DNA of 64,000 bases from Phragmites australis (Eukaryota > Streptophyta > Magnoliopsida > Poales > Poaceae), in the NCBI RefSeq assembly GCF_958298935.1, contig NC_084938.1:2301501-2365500 (forward strand), in the 5' to 3' direction. This document shows, in pieces, positions 1 to 9,179 of the stretch. Under the pieces are notes generated by a model. It was not told where the DNA came from. It saw nothing but the letters and a program-made list of their open reading frames with translations, and searched no databases. How positions within the stretch are numbered: the stretch's first letter is position 1; each line of letters starts with the position of its first letter. A program made the position numbers and the translations under genes.

Positions 1-198
1 GGCCCCTTCACCGTGATCGGTGTCCCGCGAGAAGGCTCCTTTCGGCTGGCTGCAGAGGACGGGCAGCCGCTACCCAATGCGTGGAACATCGAGCATCTGC
101 GCAAGTTCTATCCATTGGTGGCATATGTGTGCTCGGGCCAACCAGGCCGGGGGCTCCCCCCCCCCCAAGTTGGTCGGGGGCTACCACTAACCGGGTAA
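1..198 (+). pseudogene. 3' end of Ty3/gypsy pol (partial, cut by window edge)
   Basis: The open frame from base 1 ends at TAA 196-198. It reads GPFTVIGVPREGSFRLA, then DGQPLPNAWNIEHLRKFYP. This is the usual extreme C-terminus of pol in grass gypsy elements, where the integrase tail ends in a PLPNAWN...HLRKFYP-like block. The rest of pol lies left of the window. The element continues rightwards with an antisense ORF, a polypurine tract and a 3' LTR, so its own orientation is plus. A C-run at about 158-167 lies near the end. Family level is confident. The lineage (Tat-like) is inferred from the antisense ORF next to it. Confidence 0.75.
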
Positions 199-344
199 GT
201 CACCCAGTCTTGTAAAAATTGTCAATACAATATATATGTTGTCAATGTCCAGTTCTTACTTTAAATTTTATTTTTTCTAGAAACCATATGTTTAATCTGT
301 CTGGTGAGATGCTCGATTGTGCGAGAAAAACTTGCTTCCCTCCT

Positions 345-1350
345 TCACGCCGCCCGCCGGCTTCCCTCCTTCACGCCGCCCGCCGGCGGCCGCTGCCGCG
401 GAGGCGACGGTGACGACGAGGACGTCGGCATAGGAACGAAAGTCCGGGGGCGTTTCCCTTTGTCCACCGGCGCTGTCGCCACCCCACTGCCGCCGACGCC
501 TCCTCCACCGGCCTGGCGGCTGCTGCCTGCGGCAGCCCCATGGTCAGCCTGCGGCCTGCCGCCCGTGGCGCCCGCGCTGCTGGTCTGCGGCCTGCCACCT
601 GCGGCCTGCCACCGGTGGCGCTCGTGCCACCGGTCTGCGCCGGGCCACCTGCGGCCCCCTTGCCGCTCATCTCCGGCCTGCTGCTGGCGGCGTCCCCACC
701 GGAGGCCCTCAGAGCGCAGCCGATCGCCTCGTCCACCCTGGGAATCTGGATAGTTCCGGGGTTCCGGTGCCCTGGACAGTCGACCAGCCCCTGGGCGTCG
801 AACTTGGGCAGCGTCGCTTGTAGCACCACTCGGTTTGGGTTGGCGTAGAGCGCTAGCTGCTGCCGGGGAAGCACCGCCTGGGCCAGGTCCTCGACGCCGG
901 TCACCACCCGGAGCAGGCCCGCCAGCGCCGCATCGTCCAGGTCCCATTCCGCGCCGATCTGGGTCCTAGTGATGTCCTGGGAGCCTGTGTATACCCAGCA
1001 GGGGCGGACCCGCTCCCGCAGAGGCGCCAGGCGGCGGCATAGGTAGTTCGCCTCCACCATCACCGATGTAAGGCCGGCCTGGTGCAGGAAGTCGATGCGG
1101 TCCAGGTTGACCTCTGGGGCTCCGCCTACCAGATTGACCTCTGGGGCTCCGCTGCCATCTCCGGCAACGTAAGGCGGTCGTGGGGACTGACGTCGACGTA
1201 GAACCAGTCACGCAGCCAGTCGTCCCATTTGCTCTGCAGCACCTGGGGAATGTACTGCTCCGCCAGGCCGTCCCGCAGCCGGAAATTGCAGCAGCCGGCG
1301 ACATCAGCGGTGGAGAAGCCCCTCTTCTTCCTGGCTGGTCGCAGCACGAC
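345..1350 (-). pseudogene. Antisense ORF of a Tat-like gypsy element (Transposase_28-like), broken
   Basis: On the minus strand, 1347 to 1126 encodes a block with CCNFRLRDGLAEQYIPQVLQ and WFYVDVSPHDRL. A second block from 1063 downward reads YLCRRLAPLRERVRPCW and then LVDCPGHRNPG. Together they resemble the 'putative gypsy type transposon' (Transposase_28) proteins that grass Tat-lineage elements carry in antisense between pol and the 3' LTR. The two blocks lie in different frames. A short direct duplication, with the phrase GACCTCTGGGGCTCCG at about 1109-1124 and again at 1136-1151, separates them and probably caused the shift. The low-complexity G/A/R-rich tail (945-345) may not be coding. 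Its function is not known. Confidence 0.5.
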
Positions 1351-1756
1351 GAAATGTTAGAAGAGAGACACCGACGGCGGCACCCCGACGAACATCTTGC
1401 AGAAGTGGATGAAGATCGCCAGGACGACGACGGAGACGGCTACTTCCTCGGCCAGCGCAACCGCCAGGCGAATCTTCCTCGGGCCGCGCGGTTGTCAGCG
1501 GTTGCCAGGTGCACTATCCTCGATCTGCGCGGTTGCCACGCGCGCAGCCTGCCTCGTTATCACGCGCGCCATCCGCCTCGTTATCACGATCCTTGGAAGT
1601 TGGGCGGACGCGCATCTATTCGGCTCCCCGTTGGGCCGTGCCAGAAGCCTGGGCCAGAAAAGCCAGCGCCTAAAAATGCGCCGCGTGGCATCGGTGCTGG
1701 GTTCGGCCTGGATGACGACGAAGGCCCCATCCGCAGTCTCTGGGCCATCGCTTGCC
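1351..1756. other. Untranslated 3' region between antisense ORF and 3' LTR
   Basis: GC-rich sequence with no coding frame I can support. It holds a short repeat CGTTATCACG(A/C) at about 1555-1590. The promoter of the antisense ORF would be expected here, but I see no clear TATA box. Confidence 0.3.
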
Positions 1757-1771
1757 AATGGGCTCGGGGGC
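1757..1771 (+). other. Polypurine tract of the gypsy element
   Basis: AATGGGCTCGGGGGC stands directly before the LTR start TGTTGTCAG. A GGGCTCGGGGGC-type tract at this spot is characteristic of grass gypsy elements and primes plus-strand DNA synthesis. Confidence 0.7.
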
Positions 1772-2958
1772 TGTTGTCAGTCAATCAGGAACCAGGGGTC
1801 CCCGAATCCCGAGGCTAGGCCAGCAATCCACCACGTGGCACCTTCCCGCGGGTTTCATCTCCACGAGGTACGAAAAGACTAAGTTCCGGGAGAGGGCGTC
1901 GGGGCCACAATCAACGGTCCCTGAGTACCCGGGTTCCCCGATGATCTGCGAAGACTAAGTGACCGGGAAGAGAGTGCTCGGGGAGGTGAACAGTGACCCC
2001 CGAGCACCCAAGTCCCCCGACGACCAGGAGAGCCGAGTACTGGGAAGGGTGTGCTTGGGGCTGCGTGCCGTGGCCCCCGAGCACCCAAGTCCCCTGACGA
2101 CCAAGAGAGGGTAGTTCCGGGAGAGAGTGCACGGGGCTGCGAGCAGCGGCCCCCGAGCACTCGGTTCCCCGAGGACCCGAACAGTCAAATCCGGGAGAGA
2201 GTGCTCGGGGAGGTGAACAGTGACCCCCGAGCACTCGGTTCCCCGACGACCCAGGAAGCCCCCCGTCACTGGCCCCCATAGGGGTCCAGCGATGAGGTGT
2301 CAGCTAGTGAAAGGCCTGATGCCGCATTTAAGGGCGTGCGTGGCTTGTCACCTCCAACTGCTCCCACCACGCTCAGTGTCAGTCCCTGCCATCCTCTGGC
2401 AGAAGGGCGTGGGGACATTTAATGCATGGGTCCCATCCTATGCCATCCGGCGTGCCTCGGGATAGCATCACGAGGCCCGAGGCGTTCCGTCTGCCGCGCT
2501 GCTGTGGCAGGCGAAGAGGCAGAAGAGGCCGAAGAGATCCAACAGAGTCCAACACAAACCCAAGATCGAAGGTGAATCCCAGCAAACAGAGAGCGCTTGG
2601 ACTCTCAGGCACTTGCTCAGAGATCGAAGAACACCCTCGTACGAGCATAGAAACTGAAGAACAAGGAGCCCGAGGCTTTAGGATAGACAGATATTCTTGT
2701 AACCAGCACATTCCTGAGAGACATTCTCAGGGCATTTATTGCATCCACACAGGAGTAGGTACGCGCAATGCGGCCCGAACCTGTCTAAAAATCCTCCCAG
2801 CGCATTTACCCTTTTCTGCATTGGATCATTCCACCCCACCTGCTACCACATTTATATCCATTTATTTCTCTAGCAAACATATTCAGAATCATCCCCCCGT
2901 CCGAATCTCTAAAAAGGGGTCCCCCAGGATCCCTGCGACAGGAGCTAACCATCCGACA
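1772..2958 (+). mobile_element. 3' LTR of the gypsy element (1187 bp)
   Basis: The LTR starts TGTTGTCAGTC after the polypurine tract and ends CATCCGACA. The right border is fixed by comparison: from 2959 on the sequence is homologous to the interior of CACTA-2 (around 39,300). The LTR inserted into a CACTA copy, so ATATT (2959-2963) is the expected right target duplication; its partner is outside the window. Inside are a GC-rich tandem array (1880-2262) and, near the end, a segment with GCGGCCCGAACCTGTCTAAA (about 2770-2790), a phrase common in the R/U5 part of Tat/Athila-like grass LTRs. Confidence 0.75.
1880..2262 (+). repeat. Five ~76-bp tandem repeats inside the LTR
   Basis: Units start near 1880, 1957, 2035, 2112 and 2188. 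Each has the order (T)CCGGGAGAGAGTGCTCGGGG, a variable part, CCCCGAGCACTCGG and TTCCCCGACGACC. GTGCTCGGGG and CCCCGAGCAC form an inverted pair within each unit. Such arrays are typical of the U3 enhancer region of gypsy LTRs. Confidence 0.8.
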
Positions 2959-3389
2959 ATATTTATTTTGATTTTTAATTAATTAGAAAATTTCGTCATG
3001 ATATTTAGGTATGTAGCAAGATACATTTATATTTTTATATTTTATTTAATTAGCAACCACCAACATAAAAACTTTATGTATGTGCGTATTTATTTTTCAT
3101 TTTTACTTAATTAGTCCTACATAAGGGTTGAATAATAATGAAAAAGTCTACGGATGGCACCAACAAATACTCATCGAAAACGAACGCATAAGCATATAAA
3201 AGACGGCTCCTCTAATCCATGCCAATTGTTGGTAGGAGATGGCAAGGTAATTTATTTGTTGGTGATACAAAATCTTATAGATGTTATGAATTTGGATTTA
3301 CATAATGATATAATTGTAGGTGGACATAAGATGGATGTACGATGAAAGCCGTGTGAGCGCAGAGTACATGAACGGCGTGGAGTATTTCT
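2959..3389 (+). pseudogene. CACTA fragment: TNP2 gene intron and first exon (same family as CACTA-2)
   Basis: This is homologous to about 39,297-39,694 of CACTA-2. It starts with the AT-rich intron repeat and continues with a stretch carrying GGCACCAACAAATACTCATC. From 3335 it reads MYDESRVSAEYMNGVEYFS, the N-terminal Transpos_assoc block of TNP2-type transposases. It is cut on the left by the gypsy LTR and on the right by the 5' terminus of another CACTA at 3390, so only about 19 codons remain. Confidence 0.7.
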
Positions 3390-4405
3390 CACTACTATAG
3401 AACTGGCCTTATATGCCGGCCCGTCACTGTCGGTTCCTAATGGGCCAGCAGTGATGGGGCATCACTGCCGGTTCATAAGCCGCGTTGGAAGAATCGGCCA
3501 TCATGGCTTATGAACTGGCAGTGATAAGGGTCATCACTGCCGGTTGATAGATTAAGCTGGCAGTGATGCCCTGCTCCCTCATCACTGCCGGCTTAATCCA
3601 CCGACCGGCAGTGATAGCATAACATCACTGCCAGCTGGTTAAATGAGCCGGTAGTGATGTCCCGACTATATAAAAGTCGTCCTCTCCTTTCGCAAGCTCG
3701 AGCACAACAGAGAGGAGCTCTGTTGTTGCTCAGTGGCGGTCATTTTTGCTCATCAGGATCTTGGTGGCTTCAAAATTTTGATGAATCTTCATGCCCTAAG
3801 TGTTCCAAGGTATGTAACTTCCTCTCCAATCCATTTCTATTTGAATTTTATTTGATAAATTGCTCTAGATTTTGAAATGATGGAGATGAACCTATGGCCA
3901 TGATGTTTTGAGACAATGTAGATGCAATTATACCTCATTTATGATATGGAAGCTTCAATTCTGGTGGAAAGTGTCTTTATTATTGATTTACATTAGCTAT
4001 CTGTATGAGCATATTTATTTTTGGTTTTAATGAATTAGAAAATTTAGCCATGATATTAAGATATATAGCAAACTCCAATTATATTTTTTATATTTTAATT
4101 AATTAGCAAGCTCCAATATAGAAACTTTAGGTATGAGCATATTTATGGTTGATTTTTAGTGAATTAGAAAAAATAGCTATGATATTTAGGTACGTAGAAA
4201 GCTCCAATTATATTTTTCTATTTTAATTAATTAGCATGTTCCTAATATGGAAATTTTAGGTATTAGCGTATTTACTTTGATTTTTAATGAATTAGAAAAT
4301 TTCGCCATGATATTTAGGTATGCAGCAAGATACAATTATATTTATGTATGAGCGTATTTATTTTTCATGTTTCCTTAATGAGTCATAAATAATGTGTTGA
4401 ATAAT
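3390..4405 (+). mobile_element. CACTA 5' end (CACTA-2 family): TIR, subterminal repeats, promoter, intron
   Basis: It begins CACTACTATAGAACTGGCC, the CACTA terminus. Subterminal repeats of the type ATCACTGCCGGTT and AACCGGCAGTGAT follow (3415-3660). Then come a TATA box, a leader and an AT-rich intron made of about 110-bp repeats carrying AATTAGCAAGCTCCAATATA. The order and sequence match 38,293-39,450 of CACTA-2. It was inserted into a copy of its own family (2959-3389). Homology stops near 4405, where an unrelated insertion begins. No matching 3' end is visible. Confidence 0.75.
3667..3675 (+). promoter_or_regulatory. TATA box of a CACTA gene 1 promoter
   Basis: TATATAAAA lies about 20 bp after the last subterminal repeat (GCCGGTAGTGAT) and just before the leader. 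CACTA-2 has no equally good TATA box at the same place (around 38,570), so this copy shows the ancestral promoter better. Confidence 0.6.
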
Positions 4406-5617
4406 AAAGAACCTACAGCGGAACAAAGCAAAACAACCCAATACCACAAGTGACTCAGGTGCAGATGCGACCTTAGACTTCTTCTCTTTAACCTCATATG
4501 GGTCGAGGTTGATCTGCATCTCAATAATTTGAAAGCAGTAAGACTGAGTACAGAATGTACTCAACAAGCTCTAATACTACTTCAAGGATATTAGTAGATG
4601 AAAAAGGGAGGTAGTAAAGGATTAAACCATAGGGCTATAGTTTGGGTGCAAAGCCAGTTTACTTGCAATATGGATTAAGGTGTAACACTTAGTTCAAACC
4701 AGTAAAACAAAAGCCATGCTTGATTGATAAAAGGGTTGTTGGCACTAGGGGAAAGCTATCTGTTCCCTATCAATTCCAATATTTTAGCTAGTTGACACCT
4801 AGTCCAACCAATTTCAATAGCATACAACCGGCTTTGTCCAAAACACAGACACACTGCCACTCACACATCAAGGGGTACGCACCCCATGAAACTAACCATT
4901 ATGAATCTGTAACTTTGCATGTCCAAAACCATGGACACAAATATTGGAATAGGTTTACACTCTGCAGAGGTTATGCATTGTACCTTCATGATATGCTCAG
5001 CCTCCAAATGTTGCAAGCGGAGGAGGAAATCACACTGAGATCCTATACTCATCGAGCATGTTGCTACATGATCCACCCACATGAAAAACAAGGGTCTGGA
5101 GCATTAGATTAATCACGGCTCAAATCCAACCATTGCAATGTCACCAGCTGGCCCTCGTACTTTGCTCAGTAATGAGTCTTTTTCTAAGTTCATGTTGCAC
5201 CCTACCTCCAGGGTGGGTAATGAGCTCAGCTAATAGGGTGTGAGATCAAGTCCTACCCATTCAAGATGCATGTTTGCATGGGATGGCTTAGCACAGCTGA
5301 ATAATGATTTGTTCCTTATAAGGTTGGGGCAAGCATCTTCAAAACAGCAATCCTCCTCTAAGGACTTGCCTACCAGGAGGTATCCTTCCCCAAAGGAATA
5401 CCCACATGGGATAGCCTCCAACTCGCAGAGGTCTACCCTGCTAACCCTGCCAAAGGGGTTTCAAGGGTTTTTTTAACACTGCACTATTTTCCATCACTCA
5501 CACCATCAACCACCTTAACTCATTTCACTCATTTGCAAAGCAAGTGAATATAATTACAAGTGTTTAAGTGTTCTCTAAAGAGAGAGCGCAAGTGTCTCCA
5601 AAGAGAGCAGAGTAACC
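4406..5617 (-). other. Unclassified 1.2-kb insertion, possibly an LTR on the minus strand
   Basis: The sequence is unrelated to the CACTA copies on either side: the CACTA-2 family intron breaks off at 4405 and a new CACTA 5' end starts at 5618. Read on the minus strand it contains AGCTTGTTGAGTACATTCTG and TACTCAGTCTTACTGC, then ATGCAGATCAACCTCGACCC. This phrasing is seen in LTRs of grass chromoviruses. There is no open frame of significant length and no clear TG..CA ends or target duplication. It may be a solo LTR fragment or a captured sequence. Confidence 0.3.
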
Positions 5618-5930
5618 CACTACTATAAAACTGGTCTTATATGCCAGCCCATCACTGCCGGTTACTAATGGGCTGGCAGTGATGGGGCATCACTACCGGT
5701 TCATAAGTTGTGTGGAAAAATCAGTCATCGTAGCCTGTGAACCGGCAATGATAAGGGTCATCACTGCTGGCTCAAATTAAAAACTGGCAGTGATAGCATC
5801 ACTGCCAGTTTTTAATTTGAGTCGGCAGTGATGCTAGTATCGGACCTGAGTTTTTACTTCAATCCACTTAACTCTCGCGTCCGCTCGTCTGGCCGGCCAA
5901 AAAAATCTACATTATCTCTCCCACCCCGTA

Positions 5931-5954
5931 CTCTCTCTCTCTCTCTCTCTCTCT
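5931..5954 (+). repeat. (CT)12 microsatellite
   Basis: Twelve uninterrupted CT units lie in the 5' leader of the truncated CACTA gene, as is common in plant 5' leaders. Confidence 0.9.
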
Positions 5955-6097
5955 GTCTCCCTTATCCTTTCTGCGCTCTCTCCATGCTCAACCTTATCTC
6001 TCAGCTCGCTCGCTCTCGATCTCTCCTCTCTCTCTCTACGTAGCAGCTGTTGTACCAGGCGGCCGCCGCGGGGCACCACCACCATATGTCCTAGCCA

Positions 6098-6605
6098 GTG
6101 CTGTCGCAGCATCACTTGCAACCGGCGCCGACGAGGTGGACCCATGGGCACGTGCGCGGACGGCCTGAACCAGCTCGCCGCAAGCTTCGACAAGCGCTCC
6201 GGCACCATGAAGACTTTGAAGCGTGTCGTGTTTGCAATGCACCATGGTACAAGCGCAACGTTGATGATTTCAAGAGCGAGGCATGGGGCTGAAGACAAAG
6301 AAGAAAAGACCCCCATTAAGGTGGTTTGGTATTTCTCTATAATTCACCGTTTGAAGCAATTGTTTGCTAACAAAGCGAATGTCGAGTTGATGCGATGGCA
6401 TGCCGAAATGTGCACGAAAGATGGAATGCTTAGACACCCTGATGATGACATGCAATGGAGGGGATTCGATACAAAATACAAGGAATTCATAGATGAAGTG
6501 AGGAATATAAGGTTCGGGTTGAGTACTGATGAGATGAATTCTTTCGGCAACACGAGAAGTACTCATAGCACTGGGCCTGTGACTCTCTGTATCTATAATC
6601 TTATT
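6098..6605 (+). pseudogene. TNP2-type transposase fragment (Transposase_21)
   Basis: Two frames are needed. The first (to about 6290) holds ACRVCNAPWYKRNVDDF, the CxxC...YKR zinc-like block. The second (from about 6310) reads PIKVVWYFSIIHRLKQLF, LMRWHAEMCTKDGMLRHP, VRNIRFGLSTDEMNSFGN and VTLCIYNL, all characteristic Transposase_21 motifs. A frameshift near 6290 joins them. The protein breaks off exactly where PPWLCMKWKY would follow. This is the part that has been deleted from CACTA-1 gene 1. Confidence 0.8.
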
Positions 6606-8233
6606 GACGGGTAGAGAGAACATACTCATTAGTGACGGGTGACCTCAAATCTCGTCACTAATGATGGAGTCATTAGTAACGGGTAGAGAGAGCACACTCA
6701 TTAGTAATAGGTTACCTAAAGGCCCGTCACTAATAAGTCATTCATTAGTGACGGGGTAGAGAGGGCATACTCATTAGTGACAGGTGATAAAGAAACCCAT
6801 CACTAATGGCTAACTCATTAGTGACGGGCCTTTAGGTGAACCGTCACTAATGTCCGATCGGATCCTAAGTCATAGCTGGTCAAGTACAAAATTCATAACT
6901 TTTTTACACTAACTTAGATGGGGAAAAACTTTATTTAAAATTATAGCCCTCGACGAGGTCTACAACTTTGTAGCTAATCACTTTTTTATTTGAAGCCATA
7001 TAGATGCACAAATAAATTTATAAATACTATCGAGGAACCACACACAGGACCACAAACTAAAGTGCTGGATGTAGTGTAAAACTAGTATGAATCATTGAAA
7101 AAGACACACATAGAGTCACAAAGTTGAAAATTGTAAATTCAAAGATTTTTATCGTAAGTTTGGTAGCTCGGTTTGTTGAAACATCTGCACAGCACTAACT
7201 TTCAGACGTAGCACTATATCTCCAAAACTTTCCAGGCAAATCAGAGAAGGTCAATTTTCAACGAAAAACTTCAGAGGTCCTATCGAGAATCTTCTGATCA
7301 TTTTTTTGGGGGTCAAGAAAGGTACAAGTCTAAAGATGTGTATTTTTCGGATGCGCCTCCTCGTTAGCTTTGAAAGTAGAGGTTAAACGTCGAAATCGGA
7401 CTCCGTATGCAAAAGTTATGGTTGTTTTACTGAACACTACACGGGTTGGATACAAACTTTTTCTTACGGAATCGGATGGAGATAAACTTTATATGAACAT
7501 TATAGAACTCGGGGAGATCTACAACTTTGTAGTTGGTAAAATTTTCATTTAATATCATTTAGATGTTCAAATAGCCATTCAAACGTTCAATCAGAAGATG
7601 TCAAAAGGATTAATTTTGCTATTATACTCAACAACGAATGAGAGGTGAGATGATTAGAGGGGTTAGGCGCATAGAGCTCATTTTTGAGGTTGTGAGTTTG
7701 AGTCCTGGAATCACGTGACTTATGAATGGTCAGGTGCGGTCGAATGAGCAGTGACTTATCGAGTGTCAAATTTTTTTAGACCAAAAATTATTTTCCTTTT
7801 TTTGTTTTTAAAACACATAGTAGTGGCAGGTCAAGATCAAACCCGTCACTAATATGGAGTCATTAGTGTCATATCAGATCTAGACCCGTCACTAATGTTT
7901 GTCATTAGTAACAGGTCGGGTTCAGACCTATCACTAATGTGTAGTCATTAGTGATGGGTCGGATCCATCACTAATATGTATTTTTAGTGACAGCTCTAGA
8001 CACATCATTGGTAAGTTCATATTAGTGACATATTAAGAGTGACGGGTAAAATACCTATCACTAATAAGGGTTATCATCCGTCACTAATGTAGAATTCTCA
8101 GATAGTGTTTGGTGCCATTTCTATACCCGGCACTGATAATTACAAATTATCAGTATCGAGTAATCAATGACAGTTTAAAACCGTAACTGATGACGATTTT
8201 AAATTGTCACTAATAGAGTGTCTTGCTATAGTG
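6606..8233 (+). mobile_element. DNA-transposon repeat with ATTAGTGACGGG subterminal motifs (copy 1)
   Basis: Many direct and inverted copies of CATTAGTGACGGG and CCCGTCACTAATG lie at both ends (6606-6860 and 7815-8210) around a unique core. The right end TTGCTATAGTG (8233) resembles a CACTA 3' terminus. The core includes AT-rich sequence with GAGATCTACAACTTTGTAG at 7514 and a related copy at 6955. The same element, including its right junction with GTGAATTATATTAATTTC, recurs at 61,562-63,079, so it was in place before the segmental duplication. Its 5' terminus is not clear, and there is no transposase gene. Confidence 0.6.
7650..7770 (+). repeat. tRNA-related (SINE-like) segment
   Basis: GGTTAGGCGCATAGAGCTC followed about 18 bp later by GTGAGTTTGAGTCCTGG resembles RNA polymerase III A and B boxes. 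The copy at 62,490-62,600 has the better B box GAGTTCGAGTCCTG. The segment ends in a T-rich run. It does not fold as a normal tRNA gene by eye, so I call it only tRNA-related. Confidence 0.3.
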
Positions 8234-8790
8234 CGTGAATTATATTAATTTCACGTGATCAGACACGTTAAGTTAGTTAAACATACTATTTTCTTAGGAT
8301 GTGAAACATACTATTTACATCTAGGGTAAATAAGGCCGGAACTTTCATCGTGGATTCCTGAAGTAGTCCGGTATCGACCTGATCACCACAGTATAAATCC
8401 CGAGCAAACACTTTTTACGCAAGATCATATATCTGGGACAACATTGGAAAACTTGCGGCGTCTGACTCTTTTGACCGATGCTTCCGACTTGTATTATGTT
8501 CACGTCGGCATATCCAAAGCAAGCTGTCTGATTCGATTTGACGTCTCACTCTGATTCATGAATATGGTCTTCTGAGCAACGGGTCGTCAGATCTTACATT
8601 TGAACGAAAAGGTACGTCTGCTGATTTGTGTTCAGCGCCATGGAAAATATAGATAAGACGAACAAAATAAGAATGTCATTTTCGTTGTAGTTGGTAATCG
8701 TTTACGCAACTCCTGCCCCTGGAGAACAACTCTCTCCTATGGCTGTAGTAAGAACAGCGTGTTGGTCAATTCTCCTGACGTACCATGAAT
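8234..8790. repeat. Duplicated anonymous segment, copy I, left part
   Basis: Non-coding sequence from GTGAATTATATTAATTTC to CATGAATCTATA. It is closely similar to 63,080-63,681 at the right edge, with small indels. Phrases such as CCGGTATCGACCTGATCACC and CTGGGACAACATTGG are shared. Continuity resumes at 14,324 after the chromovirus. No gene is recognisable. Confidence 0.75.
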
Positions 8791-8795
8791 CTATA
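8791..8795. repeat. Target site duplication CTATA (left)
   Basis: CTATA precedes the 5' LTR and recurs after the 3' LTR. The unoccupied copy near 63,680 has it once. Confidence 0.95.
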
Positions 8796-9159
8796 TGTCA
8801 TGTACCTGAAGAAGGCTACCGAGAGTATCAAGACTCAGGAGGCGATCAACAGCAGAGCAAGGAAGTGGAGGCTGTCCCAGGCGCGTCGCAGCAACGAAGA
8901 GCCCAGCGCATGCGCAAGCCCAACACAAGTTACATGGGCCCTGAGTGGGTGACCAAATGAGCAGCCCATAGTGGCTTGGAGAGGAAGATCGTGAGCTGTT
9001 AAGATAGGAGGTGTGGCGTGTGTAAAGGACAAGAATTCGGTTAGGATAGAATCGGCTTGTCCGGCGAACCGGCTTGGCCGGTGGAGTGGCGGCGAGCTCT
9101 CAGTGAACTTGATACCGAATTTTATCTATACATCCACATATCAATGCTAGATCGTAACA
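8796..9159 (+). repeat. 5' LTR of the chromovirus
   Basis: 364 bp, TG...CA ends, the same length as the 3' LTR. The U3 part contains CGCATGCGCAAGCCCAACAC. I see no convincing TATA box. Confidence 0.95.
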
Positions 9160-9161
9160 TT

Positions 9162-9174
9162 TGGTAATCAGAGC
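9162..9174 (+). other. Primer binding site (initiator tRNA-Met type)
   Basis: TGGTAATCAGAGC lies two bases after the 5' LTR. It equals the usual plant TGGTATCAGAGC site, complementary to the 3' end of initiator tRNA-Met, with one extra A. Confidence 0.85.
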
Positions 9175-9179
9175 TAGAT

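Larger units (their letters stand above)
5618..6605 (+). mobile_element. Second CACTA 5' end (CACTA-2 family) with truncated gene 1
   Basis: It starts CACTACTATAAAACTGGTC. Repeats ATCACTGCCGGTTACTAATG and GGCTGGCAGTGATG follow, closely related to 3390 and 38,293. After the repeats come a CT-rich leader and a piece of TNP2 (6098-6605). Homology to TNP2 ends abruptly at about 6603, where the ATTAGTGACGGG repeat begins. The 3' half is missing, so this is a broken, immobile copy. Confidence 0.7.

Noticed and set aside
1180..2465. Several overlapping plus- and minus-strand frames in the gypsy 3' region and LTR
   Set aside because: They follow from GC-rich tandem repeats of the LTR; no domain and no consistent frame.
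7370..7552. 60-codon open frame present in both copies of the ATTAGTGACGGG element (also 62,197-62,379)
   Set aside because: The two frames differ at about ten of 60 residues and nearly all changes are non-synonymous, so there is no sign of selection on protein. It is part of a repeated AT-rich core.
5618..8233. A single CACTA element from the 5' end at 5618 to the 3' end at 8233
   Set aside because: Terminal sequences (CACTACTATAAAAC and inverse CACTATAGCAAGAC) and subterminal repeats differ, and the flanking triplets ACC and CGT do not match.
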